18,423 nucleotides of DNA from an uncultured Mycoplasmatota bacterium (GTDB lineage: Bacteria; Bacillota_I; Bacilli_A; RF39; UBA660), in contig USRP01000022.1 in assembly GCA_900557185.1 (NCBI GenBank), positions 1 through 18,423 on the forward strand, written 5' to 3'. Below the pieces are notes generated by a model that ran no database searches, had not been told where the DNA came from, and saw only the letters and a list, made by a program, of their open reading frames with translations. A program made the translations under genes and the position numbers. Below, in pieces: positions 13,456 to 18,423 of this stretch (position 1 is its first letter; every line of letters begins with the position of its first letter).

Positions 13456-13484
13456 GTATGAGATTACAAAAATTTTCCATATTA
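13456..13484 (+). promoter_or_regulatory. Predicted SigG-type promoter of spoVAC-D-E
   Basis: GTATG (13456-13460), 17-nt spacer, CATATTA (13478-13484). As I recall it, the published SigG consensus in Bacillus is GHATR, 17-18 nt, CATNHTA, and every consensus position is matched. The B. subtilis spoVA operon is transcribed by SigG, so the context agrees. The -10 ends 17 nt before the spoVAC ATG. Confidence 0.75.
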
Positions 13485-13501
13485 AACATAGAGGTGAAGA
13501 T

Positions 13502-13942
13502 ATGGAAAAGAATAAATACAAAGATATTGTAACAAAGTATACACCAAAAGAAGATCGCACGAGTCATGGGTTAAAAGCATTTTTAATAGGTGGTCTTATG
13601 GGAGTTTTAGGACAATTTCTATTAGACTTATATGCTTATTTATTTCACATTCCAACAACAGAAGCAGCACCATTTATGATTATTACTTTAATCTTTCTAG
13701 CAACATTATTTACAGCTATTGGCTTTTTTGATAAATGGGTTGCTTGGGCTCAGGCAGGACTGATTATACCAATTACAGGATTTGCTCATTCGATGATGGG
13801 TGCAGCATTAGAATACCGTAAAGAAGGACTAGTGACTGGAGTTGGAGCAAATATGTTTAAACTAGCAGGAACAGTTATTATATTTGGTGTTGTTAGTGCT
13901 TATGTGTTTGGGTTTATTCGTTTGATATTATTTGGAGGTTAA
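13502..13942 (+). CDS. spoVAC: Stage V sporulation protein AC
   Basis: A 146-aa membrane protein of the SpoVAC family, part of the channel that loads dipicolinic acid into the forespore and releases it at germination. In Bacillus SpoVAC acts as a mechanosensitive channel in the inner spore membrane. Visible features are a cytoplasmic N-terminus (KYTPKEDRTSHGLKAFLIGGLMGVLGQ), about four or five membrane segments, the conserved GFAHSMMGAALEYRKEGLVTGVGANMFKLAGTVI region and the end FGFIRLILFGG. Length is close to the usual 150 aa. The start is the ATG with GAGGTGA 5 nt upstream; the frame stays open back to 13454, but that stretch covers the promoter. It is followed after 3 nt by spoVAD. Confidence 0.96.
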   Translation: MEKNKYKDIVTKYTPKEDRTSHGLKAFLIGGLMGVLGQFLLDLYAYLFHIPTTEAAPFMIITLIFLATLFTAIGFFDKWVAWAQAGLIIPITGFAHSMMGAALEYRKEGLVTGVGANMFKLAGTVIIFGVVSAYVFGFIRLILFGG

Positions 13943-13945
13943 AAT

Positions 13946-14938
13946 ATGGAAACATTTACATATAAAAATGTCTATTTAAATGAAGTAAGTACCATTGCTG
14001 GTCCCTATGAGATAAAAGGACCACTTGGTAGTTATTTTGATAAAACATATGATGAATTTTACTTTCATAAAAAAACATGGGAACAAGCAGAATCTAAATT
14101 AATTGAAGAGAGTATTGATATTGTACTTCGTAAATTAAATAAAACTAGATTTGATATTGATGTTCATATCAGTGGAGATCTATTAAATCAAATTGTTGCT
14201 TCTAACTATGCAGCAAGTAGATTAAAAATTCCTTTCCTAGGTATTTATAGTGCATGTGCAACAAGTATGGAAGGAATGATTATTGGAGCTAATATGGTAG
14301 AAGCAAAATTAGTAAAGAATTGTTTAGTAACAACATCTTCCCATAATAATGCTGCTGAGAAACAATTTCGCTATCCTGTAGAATATGGAGCAGTGAAGAA
14401 AAAGACAACAACATTTACAGTGACAGGTGGTACTTGTGCTTATTTATCAAGAGAAAAATCTATGATTAAAATAGATAGTGCAACGATTGGAACAGTAGAA
14501 GATATGGGTGAAAAAGATGCGATGAATATGGGAGCAGTGATGACTCCAGCTGCAGCTAATACTATTTATAAACACTTAAAAAATACTAAACGAGATATCA
14601 GTTACTATGATTTAATATTAACTGGAGACTTAGGAATATATGGAGAAAAGATGTTAAAAGAATTTATGGAAGTAGAATACCGTTTGAAATTAAAAAATTA
14701 TAAAGATGCTGGTACAATGATTTATGATTTAGATAATCAACCAGTGTTTGCTGGTGGAAGTGGTCCGGCTTGTGCACCATTGGTAGCTTTTTCTTATGTG
14801 TTAGAACAAATGAAGAAGAAAGAATTAAAACATGTATTAGTTGTTGCCACTGGAGCATTGTTTTCTCCAACCATGACTAATCAGAAATTATCCATTCCTA
14901 GTATTGCTCATGCGATTAGTTTGGAGGTAGTAAAATGA
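13946..14938 (+). CDS. spoVAD: Stage V sporulation protein AD
   Basis: A 330-aa thiolase-fold protein, the dipicolinic-acid-binding subunit of the SpoVA complex, bound to the inner spore membrane. Diagnostic parts are ISGDLLNQI (75-83), the LGIYSACATSMEGM segment with C104 at the thiolase-like nucleophile position, TSSHNNAAEKQFRYPVEYG, VTGGTCAYLS, the DMGEKDAMNMGAVMTPAAANTI block, GDLGIYG, and the C-terminal VATGALFSPTMTNQKLSIPSIAHAI. In Bacillus the corresponding Cys and Asp residues matter for ligand binding. Length is as expected. The RBS GGAGG overlaps the spoVAC stop region. The gene overlaps spoVAE by 4 nt (ATGA). Confidence 0.97.
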   Translation: METFTYKNVYLNEVSTIAGPYEIKGPLGSYFDKTYDEFYFHKKTWEQAESKLIEESIDIVLRKLNKTRFDIDVHISGDLLNQIVASNYAASRLKIPFLGIYSACATSMEGMIIGANMVEAKLVKNCLVTTSSHNNAAEKQFRYPVEYGAVKKKTTTFTVTGGTCAYLSREKSMIKIDSATIGTVEDMGEKDAMNMGAVMTPAAANTIYKHLKNTKRDISYYDLILTGDLGIYGEKMLKEFMEVEYRLKLKNYKDAGTMIYDLDNQPVFAGGSGPACAPLVAFSYVLEQMKKKELKHVLVVATGALFSPTMTNQKLSIPSIAHAISLEVVK

Positions 14939-15288
14939 TGTTATATGTGAATTCATTCTTATTTGCTGGATTTGTTTGTTTACTTGCTCAAATCATATTA
15001 GATAATACCAAACTAACATCAGGACATGTTACGACTATCTTTGTAGTTGTTGGAGCATTCTTAGATACATTCTGTATTTACGATAAGATTATTCTATTTG
15101 TTGGAGGAGGAGCCTTAGTACCAATTACATCCTTTGGACATTTATTAATTCATGGAGCACTTGCTAGAGCTGCAGACTTTGGTATCATTGGATTACTCAT
15201 GGGAATGTTCGATCTTACTTCATCAGGAATTATTGCTGCCATCGTATTTTCGTTTTTCTTCTCAATTATTTTTAAACCAAAAGATTAA
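14935..15288 (+). CDS. spoVAE: Stage V sporulation protein AE (AEb type)
   Basis: A 117-aa membrane protein matching SpoVAEb, the third core subunit of the minimal SpoVA channel (AC-AD-AEb), as also found in clostridia. It has about four membrane segments, FVCLLAQIILDNTKLTSGHVTT near residue 14, the GGGALVPITSFGHLLIHGA motif (residues 59-77) and IIGLLMGMF. The ATG overlaps the spoVAD stop as ATGA; a second ATG follows immediately (14938), so the exact start is uncertain by one codon. GGAGGT lies upstream inside spoVAD. The accessory genes spoVAA, AB, AEa and AF are absent. It ends at an intrinsic terminator. Confidence 0.95.
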   Translation: MMLYVNSFLFAGFVCLLAQIILDNTKLTSGHVTTIFVVVGAFLDTFCIYDKIILFVGGGALVPITSFGHLLIHGALARAADFGIIGLLMGMFDLTSSGIIAAIVFSFFFSIIFKPKD

Positions 15289-15316
15289 TATCAGTCTTAG
15301 GACTGGTATTTTTTTT
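15287..15316 (+). terminator. Terminator of the spoVA unit (copy 1 of a repeat)
   Basis: A 10-bp stem AATATCAGTC / GACTGGTATT (one G-U pair) around TTAG, followed by eight T. It starts in the spoVAE stop codon. The same hairpin, identical through 28 nt, follows asnS at 18118-18145. Confidence 0.92.
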
Positions 15317-15324
15317 GTAATATA

Positions 15325-15333
15325 TGATACTAT
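15325..15333 (+). promoter_or_regulatory. Extended -10 promoter of the GNAT gene
   Basis: TGA-TACTAT, a near-consensus extended -10 element, lies 26 nt before the ATG. The -35 position falls in the preceding terminator. The RBS AGAGGAG is at 15346-15352. Confidence 0.55.
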
Positions 15334-15359
15334 ATTGTTAGAAAAAGAGGAGATATGTT

Positions 15360-15980
15360 ATGGTTTCTATTCAAATAATTCAAAATCAAGAACAATTAAA
15401 AGCATTATTTCAATTTTTCGCCAGAACTTTTTACGAAGATGCGAACAACCATCATGAACATTATTTTACAATGGGGGATCGTTATGAAGAAATGAAAAAA
15501 CAATTTTGTACGGACCCTGATTTATTAATGTATATGGAAGAAGATGGAAAGATTATTGCTGGACTTACTGGAAAAGGAATGGATTTGGAACATAAAAAAA
15601 TTACATTGAGTGTTTTAGCAGTAGATCCTGATTATAGAAGAAAAGGATATGCGAAAGAGTTAATCAATGAATTTGAAAAGAGATGTATCAAAAAAGGAAT
15701 TAAACATCTTGATTTAGGTGCTCGTTTTCGCGCTTGTCCGATTTATTTGTCACTTGGTTATCAACCATCTTTGATGGTACAAGTATTTGATTTTGTTTCA
15801 GTAGATGATGTTAGAAAAGAAAATCAATTTCATTTAAAAGAAAAAAGTTCATGGCAATCAGAAGTATATGGCTTTATATTTTTTGAAGTTGATGAAATAA
15901 AGGAATCATATATTCAATGGTTTGAGCAACATGTGAAAACAGCTCATGCACAGTATATTTTTGAGAAAGATTTATTTTAG
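15360..15980 (+). CDS. GNAT-family N-acetyltransferase
   Basis: A 206-aa protein with a GNAT fold at about residues 1-145: a core strand LSVLAVDPDYRRKGYAKELINEFE (83-106) containing the acetyl-CoA pyrophosphate loop RRKGYA (93-98), then a KHLDLGARFRACPIYLSLGY segment corresponding to the C-terminal motif B. Residues 145-206 form an extra C-terminal extension of aromatic and acidic character with no clear family. The acceptor substrate cannot be deduced. The ATG at 15360 has a good RBS; an ATG five bases earlier is out of frame. It is 13 nt from the Nudix gene, so the two are probably cotranscribed. No terminator follows the pair until the T-box. Confidence 0.85.
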   Translation: MVSIQIIQNQEQLKALFQFFARTFYEDANNHHEHYFTMGDRYEEMKKQFCTDPDLLMYMEEDGKIIAGLTGKGMDLEHKKITLSVLAVDPDYRRKGYAKELINEFEKRCIKKGIKHLDLGARFRACPIYLSLGYQPSLMVQVFDFVSVDDVRKENQFHLKEKSSWQSEVYGFIFFEVDEIKESYIQWFEQHVKTAHAQYIFEKDLF

Positions 15981-15993
15981 GTGAGGTGATAAA

Positions 15994-16395
15994 ATGAAAA
16001 AGATGAATGTCATTGTAATTTTTAATTCAAACATGACACAAACATTAATGTGTAAACGAACAAAAGATCCGTATAAAGGAATGTATAATTTAGTAGGTGG
16101 AAAGATTGAAAAAGAAAATGATGGATTGAACGAGGCTTATCGAGAACTTTATGAAGAAACAAATATTTCAAAAGATGATGTAACATTAACACATTTTATG
16201 AATATTACTTATGTAAAATGGGAAAAAGAATTAGAAGTATATTATGGAAAATTAAATAAAGATGTGGAATTAGTAGAAGAGGTAAATCAATTAGAGTGGG
16301 TTTCTATTGATGAGAATTTCTTTGATATGAAGAAATATGCTGGAGAAGGAAATATTGGGCATATTATGGAAGAGATAAAAATTGATATGAAATAA
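15994..16395 (+). CDS. Nudix hydrolase
   Basis: A 133-aa protein of the Nudix (MutT-like) family, hydrolysing nucleoside diphosphate-linked compounds. The Nudix box occupies residues 36-58 (GKIEKENDGLNEAYRELYEE, then TNI). Its R50, E51, E54 and E55 metal-binding core is intact. Two consensus positions differ: Asn42 where Glu is usual, with a Glu one residue earlier, and Asn57 where Gly is usual. Activity is still likely because the REUxEE core carries the metal ligands. The RBS is AGGTGAGGTGA directly after the acetyltransferase stop. The substrate is unknown. Confidence 0.9.
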   Translation: MKKMNVIVIFNSNMTQTLMCKRTKDPYKGMYNLVGGKIEKENDGLNEAYRELYEETNISKDDVTLTHFMNITYVKWEKELEVYYGKLNKDVELVEEVNQLEWVSIDENFFDMKKYAGEGNIGHIMEEIKIDMK

Positions 16396-16430
16396 TAAGA
16401 TTATTGCATTAGTAAAGATTAGACAAATGT

Positions 16431-16458
16431 TTGCAATTATGAAATTGTATGATATAAT
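16431..16458 (+). promoter_or_regulatory. asnS T-box promoter
   Basis: -35 TTGCAA (16431-16436), 16-nt spacer, extended -10 TGA-TATAAT (16450-16458). It uses the same -35 hexamer and spacer length as the metK promoter. Confidence 0.75.
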
Positions 16459-16465
16459 TCACTTA

Positions 16466-16703
16466 TATAAAGCGTTGATCAAGAGAAGTAAAATTTAACA
16501 CTGCTAATAGAGAGTCAATGATGGTGGAAATTTGACAGTAAGATATATTTGAATAACACTTGGGAGTGATATATCGAAAATAGAGTAGATATATCCGTAT
16601 GGATGCGTTAAATCTAATAAGGTGATCTATTTTGTAGATAAATTGGGTGGTACCGCGGAATTAAACAGTGTTTCGTCCCTATTGGGAGTACACTGTTTTA
16701 ATT
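16466..16703 (+). ncRNA. T-box leader for asparaginyl-tRNA synthetase
   Basis: A T-box riboswitch that senses uncharged tRNA-Asn. Stem I carries AGAGAGTCAATGATGGTGGAAA (from 16509) and the specifier region GAATAACACTTGGGA, in which AAC (16555-16557) is the likely Asn codon. The T-box proper is TGGGTGGTACCGCGG at 16644-16658, able to pair with the tRNA 3' end; its GGG and the CCC at 16677-16679 form the antiterminator base. The alternative terminator pairs 16663-16671 with 16690-16698. The stretch 16396-16430 before the promoter shows nothing recognisable. Specifier assignment is from position and from the downstream gene. Confidence 0.93.
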
Positions 16704-16706
16704 TTA
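16663..16706 (+). terminator. T-box-controlled terminator
   Basis: An outer 9-bp stem AAACAGTGT / ACACTGTTT with an inner TCCC / GGGA stem (16676-16679, 16684-16687), then TTTTAATTTT. It is mutually exclusive with the antiterminator formed by the T-box and CCC. Confidence 0.85.
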
Positions 16707-16726
16707 GTAAGGAGATGAAATACAAA

Positions 16727-18109
16727 ATGGATTATATTTATTTAAATGAGCTATATGGAAAAGAAAAAGATTATCTAGGAAAACGTATAAAACTAAAGGG
16801 ATGGATTAGAAATCATAGAAAACAAAAAGATTTTGGTTTTATTCAATTTTCAGATGGAACTTGTTTTAAACAATTACAATTAGTATATGATAATCAATTA
16901 AAAAACTTTGAAGAAATTCAAAAATTTCATATATGTAGTGCCATTGAAGTAGAAGGAGAACTTATTGAGTCTGCTGGTCAAGGCCAAGATTATGAATTAA
17001 AAGTTAGTAACATTGCATTACATGGAGACTGTCCGGAAGATTATCCTATTCAACCAAAAAGACATTCAATGGAGTTTTTAAGGGAACAATCTTATTTACG
17101 TTTAAGAACAAATACGTTTCAAGCTGTTTTCAGAGTACGTAGCGTAGCGTCAATGGCTATTCATCAATTTTTCCAAGAAAGAGGCTATATTTATGCACAT
17201 ACTCCAATTCTAACTTCAAGTGATTGTGAGGGTGCAGGAGAAATGTTTCAAGTTACAACACAGAACTTAGATGAAATTGCAAAAACTGGAAAAGTAAATA
17301 ATGATGATGAATATTTTGGGAAGCCAGTTGGATTAACTGTATCTGGACAGTTTGAAGGCGAAGCATTTGCTCAAGCATTTAGTAAAATTTATACATTTGG
17401 ACCAACATTTAGAGCAGATCCTTCACATACACCTTTACACATTGCAGAATTTTGGCAGATAGAACCAGAGGTGGCATTTTGTGATTTAGAAGGAATTATG
17501 GATATTTCAGAAGAAATGATGAAATTTGTAATAAAATATACATTAGAGAAATGTCCAGATGAGTTTGAGTTTTTCGATAAATTTGTAGAAAAAGGATTAA
17601 TTGATAAATTAAATACTGTTATTAATAGTAAATTTGTAAGAGCAACTTATAAAGAATGTATAGATATTTTAAAAAATGCGAAAGTAAATTTTCAATTTAA
17701 ACCTGAATATGGGGAAGATTTGGCAAAAGAACATGAGCGATATATTACTGAATACTTTAAATGTCCTGTCTTTATTACATATTGGCCACAAAATGTAAAA
17801 AAATGTTTTTATATGAAACAAATGGATGATGGAACTGTTGCTAATGCAGATCTTGAAATGCCTGGTATAGGAGAAACATATGGAATGAGTCAAAGAGAAG
17901 ATGACTTTGATAAATTGGAAAAAAGAATTGAAGAATTAGGAATGAATAAAGAGGATTATATTTGGTATATGAATTTGCGTAAGTATGGTACAACGATGCA
18001 TTCTGGATTTGGAATGGGATTTGAGCGATTAATTATGTATATGACAGGTATTAGTAATATTAGAGATGTCAGTGCATTTCCACGAACTCCTGGAAATTGT
18101 TTATATTAA
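16727..18109 (+). CDS. asnS: Asparaginyl-tRNA synthetase
   Basis: Charges tRNA-Asn with asparagine. A 460-aa class IIb synthetase with an OB-fold anticodon-binding domain (about 1-120; RIKLKGWIRNHRKQKDFGFIQFSDGT) and a catalytic domain with motif 2 (FRADPSHTPLHIAEFWQIEPEVAF) and motif 3 (GFGMGFERLIMYMTG, about 427-441). The ending RDVSAFPRTPGNCLY is typical of AsnRS rather than AspRS. The start is set at ATG 16727, 12 nt after AAGGAG; an in-frame ATG at 16715 abuts that RBS. The reading frame is open back into the T-box but that part is RNA structure. Presence of asnS plus an Asn T-box indicates direct charging of tRNA-Asn. It is followed by a terminator. Confidence 0.97.
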   Translation: MDYIYLNELYGKEKDYLGKRIKLKGWIRNHRKQKDFGFIQFSDGTCFKQLQLVYDNQLKNFEEIQKFHICSAIEVEGELIESAGQGQDYELKVSNIALHGDCPEDYPIQPKRHSMEFLREQSYLRLRTNTFQAVFRVRSVASMAIHQFFQERGYIYAHTPILTSSDCEGAGEMFQVTTQNLDEIAKTGKVNNDDEYFGKPVGLTVSGQFEGEAFAQAFSKIYTFGPTFRADPSHTPLHIAEFWQIEPEVAFCDLEGIMDISEEMMKFVIKYTLEKCPDEFEFFDKFVEKGLIDKLNTVINSKFVRATYKECIDILKNAKVNFQFKPEYGEDLAKEHERYITEYFKCPVFITYWPQNVKKCFYMKQMDDGTVANADLEMPGIGETYGMSQREDDFDKLEKRIEELGMNKEDYIWYMNLRKYGTTMHSGFGMGFERLIMYMTGISNIRDVSAFPRTPGNCLY

Positions 18110-18117
18110 AATAGTAA

Positions 18118-18146
18118 AATATCAGTCTTAGGACTGGTATTTTTTA
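18118..18146 (+). terminator. Terminator of asnS (copy 2 of a repeat)
   Basis: The same 10-bp stem, TTAG loop and T-run as the spoVA terminator at 15287-15316. The shared block covers 28 identical bases, including loop and wobble position. Confidence 0.92.
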
Positions 18147-18184
18147 TGCCTTGTTAAAAAATAGAAAAATTTGTCAAAAAGGTG

Positions 18185-18228
18185 TTGACAAGATTATTTT
18201 AAAGTAGTAATTTTATAGATAATATAAT
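18185..18228 (+). promoter_or_regulatory. Promoter region of the 3'-terminal leader
   Basis: An exact TTGACA at 18185-18190 has only a weak -10 (TAATTT) at 17 nt. An exact TATAAT at 18223-18228 has no good -35. If the TATAAT is used, transcription starts near 18235, exactly at the 5' strand of the long stem described next. Which element is used cannot be settled by eye. Confidence 0.5.
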
Positions 18229-18233
18229 TTTTT

Positions 18234-18352
18234 GGAGTGAAAGAGGTATTTATATGGAAACAATAAGCAAACAATTATTGATTTTAAAAGATGGTATCAT
18301 AAAATCATTCATTTTTTGCATGGTTTGTTTTTGTAACCTCTTAAATCACTCT
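18234..18352 (+). ncRNA. Structured leader RNA of unknown class
   Basis: A closing stem pairs GAGTGA (18235-18240) with TCACTC (18346-18351) and AAGAGGT (18241-18247) with ACCTCTT (18336-18342), giving 13 bp with a 3-nt bulge. Inside is an 8-bp hairpin TGATTTTA / TAAAATCA (18279-18286, 18300-18307) with a nested GAT / ATC. A weaker CAATAA / TTATTG pairing (18261-18266, 18275-18280) is partly exclusive with it. A terminator and an RBS follow. It does not match a riboswitch class I recognise; a ribosomal-protein autoregulatory leader or a peptide attenuator are possible. Confidence 0.5.
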
Positions 18353-18376
18353 GGCTTAAAAAAAGCATGGCAATAA
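18254..18376 (+). CDS. Possible 40-codon leader peptide
   Basis: An ATG-initiated ORF of 40 codons, METISKQLLILKDGII at the start and ending in NHSGLKKAWQ, with three Cys in a short CMVCFC cluster at residues 22-27. AGAGG (18242-18246) is 7 nt upstream, so translation is possible. That RBS is part of the long closing stem, and the stop codon lies in the loop of the following terminator, which would suit translation-dependent attenuation. It may equally be a chance ORF in a structured RNA. Confidence 0.35.
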   Translation: METISKQLLILKDGIIKSFIFCMVCFCNLLNHSGLKKAWQ

Positions 18377-18410
18377 TTCTGTTTCGGATTTGTGTCGTGC
18401 TTTTTTTGTA
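18358..18410 (+). terminator. Attenuator-like terminator before the next gene
   Basis: A stem of about 15 bp pairs AAAAAAAGCATGGCA (18358-18372) with TGTCGTGCTTTTTTT (two G-U pairs), around a 20-nt loop, and ends in a T-run. GGGAGGTGA at 18415-18423 is a strong RBS for a gene starting beyond the window, so this terminator probably controls that gene. Confidence 0.75.
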
Positions 18411-18423
18411 TCTTGGGAGGTGA

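Noticed and set aside
13454..13501. TTG start extending spoVAC upstream
   Set aside because: The added codons cover the SigG-like promoter, and the ATG at 13502 has a good RBS and gives the family's normal length.
16622..16726. Upstream extension of asnS from 16622
   Set aside because: This stretch is the T-box antiterminator/terminator; the usual AsnRS N-terminus begins at 16727 after an RBS.
1..18423. CRISPR arrays, tRNA or rRNA genes, prophage or toxin-antitoxin modules
   Set aside because: No regularly spaced repeats, no cloverleaf or rRNA sequence, and no phage structural or toxin-like genes were seen on either strand.
1..18423. Mycoplasma-type code with TGA read as Trp
   Set aside because: Trp is encoded by TGG throughout, and TGA ends the lipoprotein and spoVAD genes at the expected lengths.

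Overview
This is a very AT-rich chromosomal segment from a low-GC Gram-positive bacterium. It uses the standard code: TGG encodes Trp and TGA is a genuine stop. The mix of genes is a SAM-I riboswitch, an Asn T-box, SpoVA and SpoIIA-type sporulation genes, a lipoprotein, a DUF6273-type surface protein and an IS4-like element. This suggests an uncultured gut Bacilli lineage (RF39/Erysipelotrichia-like); that placement is inference, with no marker gene compared. Nearly all genes are on the + strand and are separated by compact intrinsic terminators. Many promoters are of the extended -10 type (TGN-TATAAT).

Layout. (1) 1-4417: a YfcC/DcuC-like transporter with an unusual Lys-rich cytoplasmic loop; a probably leaderless YgjP-type metallopeptidase gene joined to a CwlO-like M23 peptidoglycan hydrolase; a small lipoprotein; and an overlooked 56-aa Cse60/DUF2758-like gene. 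(2) 4433-7182: a MurJ/YtgP-type lipid II flippase and a membrane-anchored DUF6273-like protein. (3) 7183-8660: a complete-looking IS4-like element, inserted directly after the DUF6273 stop codon. It has separated that gene from its apparent terminator, and it carries a hairpin around the transposase promoter and RBS. (4) 8770-10969: a PadR repressor with a HAAS-domain membrane protein, then a convergent DUF7666-like gene. (5) 11010-12307: metK under a SAM-I riboswitch, whose -35 hexamer may be shared with the divergent DUF7666-like gene. (6) 12414-15288: a sporulation block with a SpoIIAA-like STAS protein, a SigF/SigG-family sigma factor, then spoVAC-spoVAD-spoVAE(b). (7) 15360-18109: a GNAT acetyltransferase, a Nudix hydrolase, and asnS under a T-box with an AAC (Asn) specifier. 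(8) 18146-18423: a structured leader (multi-stem RNA, a possible 40-codon ORF and a strong terminator) ending in a Shine-Dalgarno for a gene that starts beyond the window.

The most notable region is the sporulation block. It keeps the Bacillus order spoIIA-spoVA but lacks spoIIAB, the anti-sigma kinase gene normally between spoIIAA and sigF. The STAS protein has Asp where SpoIIAA carries its phosphorylated Ser58. The sigma factor is N-terminally short and probably starts at CTG. It has its own terminator, and spoVAC-D-E follow behind a sequence matching the SigG promoter consensus (GTATG-N17-CATATTA). Together these point to a stripped or rewired forespore sigma switch feeding directly into the dipicolinate channel operon.
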